Positions 8,252 through 15,951 of a DNA stretch of 64,000 nucleotides are shown one piece after another. Both the position numbers and the translations under genes were made by a program. Source of the DNA: Streptomyces sp. BK208. Its GTDB lineage: Bacteria > Actinomycetota > Actinomycetes > Streptomycetales > Streptomycetaceae. The DNA is taken from assembly GCF_004364245.1 (NCBI RefSeq), contig NZ_SOAV01000006.1, positions 1 through 64,000 on the forward strand, given 5' to 3'. The notes beneath the pieces are model-generated. The model was not told where the DNA came from. It searched no databases and saw only the letters and a program-made list of their open reading frames with translations. Position 1 is the first letter of the stretch; each line of letters opens with the position of its first letter.

Positions 8252-9502
8252 TCAGTCCGCGTCGTCCGCCTCGATGCCCAGGCCGGGCAGGAGGCCCGGG
8301 AGGAGGGGCGGGAGGGTGACGTCCGGCTTCGCGGGCGGGGTGATGCCGCCGGCGGGCGGGGACGCGGTGCGGCTGTCGTCCTCCGGCGGGTCGAGCAGAC
8401 CACCGGTGTCGCCGCCGAGCAGACCGTCGCTCTCGTCGCCGGAGTCGGCGGACTCGCTGGGCCGGTGCGACTGGGAACGTCCGCGCTCGGACGTGCCGTC
8501 GTCGCCGGTGCGCGGGGGCGACGAGTGACCGGAGCCGGGCGCGTCGGTGGTCGTCGAACCGGACCCGCTCGGCCGGCCGCCGTCCCCGCCCTCGTCGTCC
8601 TGGGCCGGTGGCCCCGGTAGCAGGGACTCCAGCGGGGCCACATCGTCGTCTATGGCGTCGAACACCGACGACACCTGCTCACTGACGTCCCCGAGCTGCA
8701 CGGGCAGCCGCTCGCGCAGCTCTCCCCAGGTCTCCCGGTGGGACTGGGAGAACGCGGAGAGGGCCTGCATGGGGGCGAGCGATTCGGGGTCGTGGGCGTA
8801 CGCCGCGCTGAGCAGGCGGTGGCCCTCGGAGGCGTCGTGCCGCATGCCGGACAGGGCGCGCCGGATCTCGCCGAGGGACTCGTGGTCGAGGGGACCACTG
8901 CGACCGCGCTCCATCAGCCGGCGTGCCTCGTTGAGCCGGGTCGAGGCGAGGTCCAGGTAGGCCCGGCCCCGCTCGTCGTTGCCGTCGGCGAGGCCGAGGC
9001 GGAAGTCCTCTATGCCGCGCTTGAGGCCGTAGAGCGAGTCACCGGGCAGGGCGTCCGAGCTGGCGGCGGCGACGCCGCCGAAGGCACCGGCGGCCACGCT
9101 CACGCTCAGTCCGCCCGCGGTGAGGCCCTTGGCCAGCCGGGAGCGGGGCCGGAACCTGCTCAGCGGGGCCGCCCGATGCGTGCCGCGCGCGCGGCGCTGC
9201 TCCGGTACCGACGTGTCCGCCGCCGCCCCGCCGCTCGCGGTGCCCTCCTGCAGCATGGCCTCGAAGGCGGCCACGAGCTGGGCCCGCTGGACGACCTTGA
9301 CCTCGGGGTCCAGCTCGGGCCGGGGCAGCGTCTCCAGACCATGGGCGAGGGTCACCAGGTGACCCTGCTCGGTCGGTTCCGCGGTGGCCCCGGCGGGTGC
9401 CGGTCCTCCGGACTGCTCGGCCGCCGCCCCGAGGTCGGACTGCTCCTCCAGGGCCTGGGCGAAGGCGTTCGCCCGCCGGTGTGCCGATACGTTCGCGATC
9501 AC
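8252..9502 (-). CDS. rsbN: Anti-sigma factor RsbN (controls sigma BldN)
   Basis: A 416-residue membrane protein adjacent to and downstream of bldN on the same strand. The N-terminal cytosolic part (about residues 1-100) is the sigma-binding region. A single membrane segment (GLTAGGLSVSVAAGAFGGVA, about 130-150) is followed by an extracytoplasmic DUF5667-type helical domain (about 155-290) and a long Ser/Gly/Asp-rich tail. In Streptomyces, RsbN sequesters the ECF sigma factor BldN and delays development. The GTG at 9502 is preferred over the GTG at 9511, since AGGAGG sits 8 bases before it while the upstream GTG overlaps the ribosome-binding site. A BldN-type promoter precedes it, giving feedback control. 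Confidence 0.88.
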   Translation of the reverse strand: MIANVSAHRRANAFAQALEEQSDLGAAAEQSGGPAPAGATAEPTEQGHLVTLAHGLETLPRPELDPEVKVVQRAQLVAAFEAMLQEGTASGGAAADTSVPEQRRARGTHRAAPLSRFRPRSRLAKGLTAGGLSVSVAAGAFGGVAAASSDALPGDSLYGLKRGIEDFRLGLADGNDERGRAYLDLASTRLNEARRLMERGRSGPLDHESLGEIRRALSGMRHDASEGHRLLSAAYAHDPESLAPMQALSAFSQSHRETWGELRERLPVQLGDVSEQVSSVFDAIDDDVAPLESLLPGPPAQDDEGGDGGRPSGSGSTTTDAPGSGHSSPPRTGDDGTSERGRSQSHRPSESADSGDESDGLLGGDTGGLLDPPEDDSRTASPPAGGITPPAKPDVTLPPLLPGLLPGLGIEADDAD

Positions 9503-9632
9503 TGGCGGCACCTCCTCTCGTCATCACGGTCGACTCCCCAGGGGGTCCTGAGGGTTGCACGCCCTGATCGAAACCCCCCGATCGGGTGATCGGAGTCGGC
9601 CAGGAGGTGACCACAGGGAGCCTGCATCCCGC

Positions 9633-9661
9633 ACAACGAGCGGCGTGGCACTTGGGTTACG
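9633..9661 (-). promoter_or_regulatory. Sigma-BldN-type promoter of rsbN
   Basis: Read on the minus strand, CGTAAC (9656-9661) and CGTTGT (9633-9638) are separated by 17 bases. This matches the -35/-10 pattern I recall for sigma-BldN promoters such as that of bldM (CGTAAC and CGTTGA). It lies about 130 bases before the rsbN start, so the sigma factor would drive its own anti-sigma factor. Confidence 0.65.
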
Positions 9662-9736
9662 GACGGCGGATGATCGGACCGCGAACTCAACAGACTCTCA
9701 CCGATGGTGACTTGGGGATTGCGAAGGGTGAACGCC

Positions 9737-10531
9737 TCAGCGGGCGTCGTCCGGGAGCAGTCGGGCGAGGGTGCGCACGGCCCGGTACTGGAGCGTCTTG
9801 ATGGCACCCTCGTTCTTGCCCATGACGCGCGCGGTCTCGGCGACCGAGAGGCCCTGGAGGAAGCGCAGGGTCACGCACTCCTGCTGCTGCGGGTTGAGCC
9901 GCCGTACGGCCTCCAGCAGGGCGGCGTTGGACAGCGACTCGAGGACGGAGTCCTCCGGGGACCGCTCGACCTCGTTGGCGTCGAGCATCTCGCCGGTGGT
10001 GACCTCGAGCCGGAAGCGGCTGGACTTGAAGTGGTCGGCGACCAGGTTGCGGGCGATGGTCACCAGCCAGGCGCCGAAGTCCCGCCCCTGCCAGGTGAAG
10101 GTGCCGATGCGCCGCAGGGCCCGCAGAAAGGTCTCGCTGGTGAGATCCTCGGCGGTGGCCTTGCCGCCCACGCGGTAGTAGATGTAGCGGTACACGGTGT
10201 CGCTGTACTGGTCGTAGAGCCGGCCGAAGGCGTCGGCCTCGCCGGCCTGGGCCCGCTCGACCAGCTCCATCATGCGGGCGCTGTCGCTGTCCGCGGCGGG
10301 GCGGCGGTGGGTGGTGGCGGCGGCCCCGGACGAGGACGACCGCGCGCGTCTGCCGACGGCGGCGCTTCCTTCGGCCAGTGCGTAGCACGGACCGGCGGGC
10401 GCGGCGGCCGCGGCGAGGGCGGGGACGGCATACGCGGTGGGGACGAAGCCGCGCAACAGGTCTTGGGCTGATTTGACCGTTGCGCGCAGCGTAGCCAGGC
10501 CCGAGGCGTCAACCCCGACGTGTGGGTACAC
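9737..10531 (-). CDS. bldN: ECF RNA polymerase sigma factor BldN (pro-form)
   Basis: A 264-residue ECF sigma factor. Region 2 (about residues 95-165, with FGRLYDQYSDTVYRYIYYRV and LTSETFLRALR) and region 4 (about 200-260, ending GAIKTLQYRAVRTLARLLP) are clear. Unlike typical ECF factors it carries an unstructured, alanine-rich N-terminal extension of about 85 residues, the pro-sequence known to be removed proteolytically in S. coelicolor. It is required for aerial mycelium formation and directs bldM, chaplin and rodlin genes. The start is a GTG with GGGAG just upstream. Its stop lies 235 bases before rsbN, which has its own promoter. Confidence 0.95.
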   Translation of the reverse strand: MYPHVGVDASGLATLRATVKSAQDLLRGFVPTAYAVPALAAAAAPAGPCYALAEGSAAVGRRARSSSSGAAATTHRRPAADSDSARMMELVERAQAGEADAFGRLYDQYSDTVYRYIYYRVGGKATAEDLTSETFLRALRRIGTFTWQGRDFGAWLVTIARNLVADHFKSSRFRLEVTTGEMLDANEVERSPEDSVLESLSNAALLEAVRRLNPQQQECVTLRFLQGLSVAETARVMGKNEGAIKTLQYRAVRTLARLLPDDAR

Positions 10532-10843
10532 GGGACTCCCAGAGGCAGAGCTTCCATCACGTGCAGTACGGAACCATTCACCCGTCGTAGCGAAGGTGGG
10601 GTACCGGATTGCGTCTGAGGAGAATAACGCTTCGTGCAGGCACTGCTACGCCCAGTTGCTCAAATCATCGATTACGTCGCTTCTGTGCCCGATTGACGCT
10701 CGGTCGACTGCCGCAGAGTGATCAGTAGATGACCGAATCGGTTCGAATTCCGTGTGACTACAGAGCGTGTTGTGGTCGATGTGAGGAAAAGCGGTCCGAG
10801 GGGACTGGAGCGGACGTCCCGGGGGTACGTCATCCCGATTGGG
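10532..10843. other. bldN upstream region, 312 bases without a gene
   Basis: This gap between the HAD-IB gene and bldN (both on the minus strand) is AT-richer than its surroundings, as expected for a promoter region. It must hold the bldN promoter. I see several TCAC/GTGA half-sites that could be bound by BldD, the known repressor of bldN, but none forms a convincing full palindrome by eye. Confidence 0.5.
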
Positions 10844-11782
10844 TCAACGGCGCCGGCGGTGCAGCGCGATGGCCGCCGCGGTGCCGCCCGCCACCGCGCC
10901 GACGCCCGCCGCCGCGGGGATGCCGACCCTGGCCGCCTTGCGGCCGGTGCGGTAGTCGCGCAGCCGCCACTCCAGCTCGCGGGCGTGCTTGCGCAGCTTG
11001 GAGTCCGGATTGATCGCGTAGGGGTGTCCGACCAGCGACAGCATCGGGATGTCGTTGTGCGAGTCGCTGTAGGCGGCGCAGCGGGACAGGTCCAGTGCCT
11101 CGGCGACGGCCAGCGCCCGGACCGCCTCGGCCTTCGCCGGGCCGTGCAGCGGTTCGCCGACCAGCTTGCCCGTGTAGACGCCGCCGATCGACTCGGCCAC
11201 GGTGCCGAGCGCGCCGGTCAGGCCCAGGCGGCGGGCGATCACCTGGGCGATCTCCACCGGGGCCGCCGTGACCAGCCAGACCTTCTGCCCGGCGTCCAGG
11301 TGGGCCTGGGCGAGGGCGCGGGTGCCGGGCCAGATCCGCTCGGCCATGTACTCGTCGTAGATCTCCTCGCCGATCGACTTCAGTTCGGAGACGCGGTGGC
11401 CCTTGACGATCGAGAGTGCGGAGTCGCGCGCGTCCTGCATGTGCTCCGGGTCCTCGAACCCGGCCAGCCGGAACCACGCCTGCTGCCAGGCGAAGCGGGC
11501 CAGGTCGCGGGTCTCGAAGAACTTCCTCTTGTACAGACCCCGGCCGAAGTGGAAGATCGCGGCGCCCTGCATGACGGTGTTGTCGAGGTCGAAGAACGCG
11601 GCCGCGCTCTCGTCGCCGTGCACCGGGAACTCGGGCTCCGCGGCGCCGGAGTCGGGCGTGGTCTCCAGGGTCCCGGCGGCTTCCGCGGACTTGCGCGCCG
11701 CTTCCGCCGAGGCCTCGCCTGCCAACACGCTCCGCGCCGTGGCGGAGCGCCTACGGGGGGTGAGCCATCGAAGAGCGGCCAT
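10844..11782 (-). CDS. HAD-IB family phosphatase
   Basis: A 312-residue HAD-IB (SerB-like) hydrolase. Motif I is AAFFDLDNTVMQGAA near residue 52, motif II is the VTAAPVEIA segment, and motif III/IV is the AYSDSHNDIPML segment. The first 45 residues are basic and alanine-rich and the C terminus ends in a hydrophobic AAVGIPAAAGVGAVAGGTAAA helix plus RRRR, so it may associate with the membrane. It belongs to the CicA/SerB-related group, whose substrates include phosphoserine and lipid phosphates. An ATG at 11794 is an equally possible start, four codons upstream. Confidence 0.85.
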   Translation of the reverse strand: MAALRWLTPRRRSATARSVLAGEASAEAARKSAEAAGTLETTPDSGAAEPEFPVHGDESAAAFFDLDNTVMQGAAIFHFGRGLYKRKFFETRDLARFAWQQAWFRLAGFEDPEHMQDARDSALSIVKGHRVSELKSIGEEIYDEYMAERIWPGTRALAQAHLDAGQKVWLVTAAPVEIAQVIARRLGLTGALGTVAESIGGVYTGKLVGEPLHGPAKAEAVRALAVAEALDLSRCAAYSDSHNDIPMLSLVGHPYAINPDSKLRKHARELEWRLRDYRTGRKAARVGIPAAAGVGAVAGGTAAAIALHRRRR

Positions 11783-11911
11783 GCCCGTGAGCATAGCCAG
11801 TCTGTTCGGGCGCTTCGGAGCCGAGAGGTTCGCAGACCGTGAACTCCGGGTGGCGGTGCCGTGGAACGGCCTCACTGCCGGCAGTCTGCCGTGCGCGCGA
11901 GAATGGCCGGC

Positions 11912-12214
11912 ATGAGTCCCCTCTTCCGCCGCGGGCCCGCGCAGCCCGAGTCCCCTGAGCACTCCGAGAACCATCTCGTCACCCTCATTCGCAAACCCGG
12001 CTGTCATCTGTGTGATGACGCACAGCTCGTCGTCGAGAAGGTCTGCGCCGAACTCGGCGTTCCCTGGGAGGGAAAGGACATCACCGAGGACCCCCGGCTC
12101 CACGACCAGTACTGGGAGCAGATTCCGGTCGTGCTGGTCGACGGCCGGCAGCACACCTTCTGGCGTGTGAACGAGGAACGGCTGCGCAAGGCACTGACCG
12201 ATCAGTACAAGTAG
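11912..12214 (+). CDS. Glutaredoxin-like thioredoxin-fold protein
   Basis: A 100-residue protein with a single glutaredoxin-like domain (about residues 22-95). The redox motif is KPGCHLC near residue 30, a CxxC pair, and IPVVLVDG near residue 69 provides the cis-proline typical of the fold. It belongs to the DUF836-like glutaredoxin family. It probably reduces or senses disulfides in the cytosol. It is transcribed towards the Rex-controlled operon, 274 bases upstream of rex, which is suggestive but not proof of a redox link. The ATG at 11903 is an alternative start. Confidence 0.85.
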   Translation: MSPLFRRGPAQPESPEHSENHLVTLIRKPGCHLCDDAQLVVEKVCAELGVPWEGKDITEDPRLHDQYWEQIPVVLVDGRQHTFWRVNEERLRKALTDQYK

Positions 12215-12391
12215 TCCGTATGGTCGCTTAGGATCGATGGTGACCAGGTCTCGGGGGCGTTGATCGTGAGGAGCGTGTACGGCTTTGCCCCCGATGAGTG
12301 AGGGACGAGGGCGTGTGTGCGCCGGTTCCCGTTCGGTGCGCCGGGGGCGCGTGACCCCGGTCACGTTGGCCGGGCAAATCGGACACCATCT

Positions 12392-12409
12392 TTGTGCACG
12401 CGTTCACAA
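12392..12409 (+). promoter_or_regulatory. Rex operator (ROP site)
   Basis: TTGTGCACGCGTTCACAA matches the known Rex operator pattern TGTGAACNNNTTCACA with one mismatch in the left arm. It lies 80 bases before the rex start codon, in the position expected for NADH-responsive autoregulation of rex-hemACD. A -10-like TAGCCT directly follows it. Confidence 0.92.
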
Positions 12410-12488
12410 AGACATAGCCTGCATTCGACGGGGCGGTCATGTAGGGACGTATGACCGCCTACAGCCCCGCTCTACCCGCAGGAGCACC

Positions 12489-13259
12489 GTGGCAACTGGC
12501 CGAACACACCGACCGGCGACCCGCAGCCGAGGGATTCCCGAGGCCACCGTCGCCAGGCTTCCGCTGTACCTCCGCGCGCTGACCGCGCTCTCCGAGCGCT
12601 CGGTGCCCACGGTCTCCTCCGAGGAGCTGGCGGCCGCCGCGGGAGTCAACTCCGCGAAGCTGCGCAAGGACTTCTCCTACCTCGGCTCCTACGGAACGCG
12701 GGGCGTCGGCTACGACGTCGAGTATCTCGTCTACCAGATCTCCCGCGAGCTGGGGCTGACCCAGGACTGGCCGGTCGTGATCGTCGGTATCGGTAACCTC
12801 GGCGCCGCGCTCGCCAACTACGGCGGCTTCGCCTCCCGCGGCTTCCGGGTCGCCGCGCTCATCGACGCCGATCCGGCGATGGCCGGAAAGCCCGTCGCCG
12901 GCATCCCGGTGCAGCACACCGACGAGCTGGAGAAGATCATTCAGGACGACGGTGTCTCGATCGGTGTGATCGCGACCCCCGCCGGTGCCGCCCAGCAGGT
13001 CTGCGACCGCCTCGTGGCCGCCGGTGTCACCTCCATCCTGAACTTCGCGCCGACCGTGCTGAACGTCCCCGAGGGCGTCGACGTGCGCAAGGTCGACCTC
13101 TCCATCGAGCTGCAGATCCTCGCCTTCCACGAGCAGCGCAAGGCCGGCGAGGAGGCCGCGGCCGACGCCGGTGCCGTGCCGCCCGTCGCCGCGCGCAAGC
13201 GGCAGCCGTCCGCCGACCAGGGACCCGACGGGGACGTACCCGCCGTGATGCCGGCATGA
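12489..13259 (+). CDS. rex: Redox-sensing transcriptional repressor Rex
   Basis: A 256-residue repressor. The N-terminal winged helix (about residues 18-85) contains VNSAKLRKDFSYLG, the recognition region. The Rossmann domain (from about 95) has VVIVGIGNLGAAL, which binds NADH/NAD+. A domain-swapped C-terminal helix (SIELQILAFHEQRKA) completes the dimer. High NADH releases Rex from DNA, so the downstream heme genes respond to redox state. The GTG at 12489 is chosen because the family begins MATGR-like here; the in-frame extension to 12285 covers the operator. The stop overlaps the hemA start (ATGA). Confidence 0.97.
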   Translation: MATGRTHRPATRSRGIPEATVARLPLYLRALTALSERSVPTVSSEELAAAAGVNSAKLRKDFSYLGSYGTRGVGYDVEYLVYQISRELGLTQDWPVVIVGIGNLGAALANYGGFASRGFRVAALIDADPAMAGKPVAGIPVQHTDELEKIIQDDGVSIGVIATPAGAAQQVCDRLVAAGVTSILNFAPTVLNVPEGVDVRKVDLSIELQILAFHEQRKAGEEAAADAGAVPPVAARKRQPSADQGPDGDVPAVMPA

Positions 13260-14983
13260 GCCTCCTCGTCGTCGGGCTGAGCCACCGCAGCGCCCCCGTC
13301 AGCGTGCTGGAGCGGGCCTCGCTGAACGCGGACGCGCAGCTCAAGCTGCTCCAGGACACGGTCGCCGCCGAACCGGCCGCCGAGGCCGCCCTCCTGGCCA
13401 CCTGCAACCGCATCGAGCTGTACGCCGACGTGGACAAGTTCCACGCCGGTGTCGCCGAGCTGTCCACGCTGCTCGCCCAGCACAGTGGGGTCGGCCTGGA
13501 GGAGCTCACCCCCCATCTCTACGTGCACTACGAGGACCGGGCCGTCCACCACCTCTTCTCGGTGGCCTGCGGACTCGACTCGATGGTGGTCGGCGAGGGG
13601 CAGATCCTCGGCCAGATAAAGGACTCCCTGGCCCGCGCCCAGGACCTGCACACCGCCGGGCGGCTCCTCAACGACCTCTTCCAGCAGGCGCTGCGGGTCG
13701 GCAAGCGCGCCCACTCCGAGACCGGCATCGACCGCGCCGGACAGTCCCTGGTCACCTTCGGCCTGGAGCAGCTGTCCGCCGGAGCCGACGTCCAGCAGTG
13801 GGCGCGGGGCAAGAAGGCCCTGGTGATCGGCGCCGGTTCGATGTCCTCGCTGGCCGCCGCGACGCTGGCGCGCGCCGGGGTCGCCGAGATCGTGGTCGCC
13901 AACCGCACCTTCGAGCGCGCCGAGCGCCTGGCCCGGATCCTCTCCGAGGGCGACGACACGGACGTGCTGGCCCGCGCGGTACCGATGGACTCGGTGCCGG
14001 GCGAGCTGACACGTGCCGACGTGGCCGTCTCCTGCACCGGCGCGACCGGACTCGTGCTCACGGCCGACGCGGTGGTGGCCTCGGTGGAGGGCCGCACCGG
14101 CGCGCCCGTCGTCGCGGCCGGCGCCCCCGCGGCCGGTGTGCGGGAGGACCGGCAGAGCGCCGAAACGCCACTTCCGGCCACGGGAGCCGTCACCGGTGGC
14201 GACGAGAACTGCCCCCTGGACCTGTCCTCCGTGCCGTCCGGCTTCTCCGTCATGGGCGAGGCCGCCGTGGCCGGCATGGACGCCGCGACGCTGGAGCAGC
14301 ACGGGGCGTGGGCCGCGGGCGGCACGGCGGTGGACCGCTCGCGCGAGACGGGCCGGACCGGACCGGAGGCGGACGCCGAACTGATCGGGGCGCTCGCCGC
14401 GACGGCGACGCGCACCGGCCGCATCCCCGAGCGCCGCCGCCCGGAGCCGGTCGCCGAGCCGCCGCGTCCCGAGCCCGTGCTCTTCCTGCTCGACCTCGCG
14501 ATGCCGCGTGACGTCGACGCCGCCGTGCACCGGCTGGCCGGGGTGCGCCTGGTCGACATCGAGTCGCTCGCGGACGCCTCCGCCGACGCCCCGATGGCCG
14601 CCGACGTGGACATGGTCCGCCGGATCGTCGCCGACGAGGTCACCGCCTTCGGCGCCGCCCAGCGCGCCGCGCACATCACGCCCACCGTGGTCGCGCTGCG
14701 CAGCATGGCCGCCGAGGTCGTGGCCGGAGAGATCGCCCGGCTGGAAGGGCGGCTGCCGGGGCTCGACGACAAGCACCGCGCCGAGATCACCCAGACCGTC
14801 AAGCGTGTGGTGGACAAGCTGCTGCACGCGCCGACGGTGCGGGTCAAGCAGCTCGCCGCCGAACCCGGCGGCGCCGGGTACGCGGACGCGCTGCGCACCC
14901 TGTTCGACCTCGACCAGGAGACGGTGGCCTCCGTCTCCCGCGCCGGGAACAGCACCACTGAGAAGAACCGAGGGCCGGCATGA
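13256..14983 (+). CDS. hemA: Glutamyl-tRNA reductase
   Basis: A 575-residue enzyme making glutamate-1-semialdehyde from glutamyl-tRNA, the first committed step of C5-route tetrapyrrole synthesis. The catalytic cysteine is C50 in LATCNRIELY. GEGQILGQIK near residue 113 and the NADPH-binding GAGSMSSLAAATLARAGV near 192 are intact. The C-terminal dimerisation helices start near residue 440. E. coli HemA is about 418 residues; the excess is an Ala/Gly/Pro-rich insertion of roughly 120 residues (about 275-400) between the end of the NADPH domain and the MPRDVD segment. It overlaps rex and hemC by four bases each. Confidence 0.96.
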   Translation: MSLLVVGLSHRSAPVSVLERASLNADAQLKLLQDTVAAEPAAEAALLATCNRIELYADVDKFHAGVAELSTLLAQHSGVGLEELTPHLYVHYEDRAVHHLFSVACGLDSMVVGEGQILGQIKDSLARAQDLHTAGRLLNDLFQQALRVGKRAHSETGIDRAGQSLVTFGLEQLSAGADVQQWARGKKALVIGAGSMSSLAAATLARAGVAEIVVANRTFERAERLARILSEGDDTDVLARAVPMDSVPGELTRADVAVSCTGATGLVLTADAVVASVEGRTGAPVVAAGAPAAGVREDRQSAETPLPATGAVTGGDENCPLDLSSVPSGFSVMGEAAVAGMDAATLEQHGAWAAGGTAVDRSRETGRTGPEADAELIGALAATATRTGRIPERRRPEPVAEPPRPEPVLFLLDLAMPRDVDAAVHRLAGVRLVDIESLADASADAPMAADVDMVRRIVADEVTAFGAAQRAAHITPTVVALRSMAAEVVAGEIARLEGRLPGLDDKHRAEITQTVKRVVDKLLHAPTVRVKQLAAEPGGAGYADALRTLFDLDQETVASVSRAGNSTTEKNRGPA

Positions 14984-15951
14984 CTGAGAAGGCACTGAGG
15001 CTGGGGACCAGGCGCAGCAAGCTCGCCATGGCCCAGTCCGGGCAGGTGGCGGACGCCGTGAGCCAGGTGACCGGTCGGCCCGTTGAGCTGGTCGAGATCA
15101 CCACGTACGGCGACACGTCGCGGGAGCACCTGGCGCAGATCGGCGGCACGGGCGTGTTCGTCGCCGCGCTGCGCGACGCGCTGCTGCGGGGAGAGGTGGA
15201 CTTCGCGGTTCACTCGCTCAAGGACCTCCCCACCGCGCAGCACGAGGGCCTGGTCGTGGCCGCGATCCCGGAGCGCGAGGACCCGCGGGACGTGGTCGTC
15301 GCCCGGGACGCGCGCAAGCTGACCGACCTGCCGCGCGGTGCGCGCATCGGCACGGGGGCGCCGCGACGCATGGCGCAGCTCAACGCGTACGCCCGCACCC
15401 ACGGCATGGAGATCGAGACGGTCCCGATCCGGGGCAACGTCGACACGCGCATCGGATACGTCCGCAGCGGTGAGCTGGACGCGGTCGTGCTGGCCGCCGC
15501 CGGGCTCAACCGGGTCGGACGCGTCGACGAGGTGACCGACTTCCTGTCGGTCGACACGGTTCTGCCCGCCCCCGGCCAGGGGGCACTGGCGATCGAGTGC
15601 AGGGCGGGGCACACCGCCCAAGACGCTGCCCTGATCGCCGCGCTCGCCGAACTCGACGACCCGTTCACGCGGGCCGCCGTCACGGCCGAGCGGTCACTGC
15701 TCGCCGCCCTGGAGGCCGGCTGCAGCGCCCCCGTGGGCGCCTTGGCCGACCTCCTGGCCGACGGGCAGACTGTCAAGGAAATGCGCCTGCGCGGCGTCGT
15801 CGGCACGACCGACGGCTCGACGCTGGTGCAGCTGTCCACCACCGGTCCCGTGCCCCAGACGCACGAAGCGGCGCTGGCGCTCGGTCGCGAACTCGCCACC
15901 GAGATGCTCGCCCAGGGCGCGGCCGGTCTGATGGGGGAGCGAGCACATTGA
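14980..15951 (+). CDS. hemC: Porphobilinogen deaminase (hydroxymethylbilane synthase)
   Basis: A 323-residue enzyme polymerising four porphobilinogens to hydroxymethylbilane. It starts with LRLGTRRSKLAMAQSGQVAD, includes VHSLKDLPT (substrate-binding Lys/Asp), GTGAPRRMAQL and RGNVDTRI, and the cofactor-bearing cysteine lies in LEAGCSAPVG near residue 247, where the dipyrromethane is attached. Length is normal for the family. It is coupled to hemA (ATGA overlap) and to hemD (TTGA overlap), so all four rex-hemACD genes are read as one message. Confidence 0.97.
   Translation: MTEKALRLGTRRSKLAMAQSGQVADAVSQVTGRPVELVEITTYGDTSREHLAQIGGTGVFVAALRDALLRGEVDFAVHSLKDLPTAQHEGLVVAAIPEREDPRDVVVARDARKLTDLPRGARIGTGAPRRMAQLNAYARTHGMEIETVPIRGNVDTRIGYVRSGELDAVVLAAAGLNRVGRVDEVTDFLSVDTVLPAPGQGALAIECRAGHTAQDAALIAALAELDDPFTRAAVTAERSLLAALEAGCSAPVGALADLLADGQTVKEMRLRGVVGTTDGSTLVQLSTTGPVPQTHEAALALGRELATEMLAQGAAGLMGERAH

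Noticed and set aside
10532..10843. BldD binding site upstream of bldN
   Set aside because: Expected from knowledge of the regulon, but no clear TNACNC-GNGTNA palindrome could be read; left as an open possibility only.
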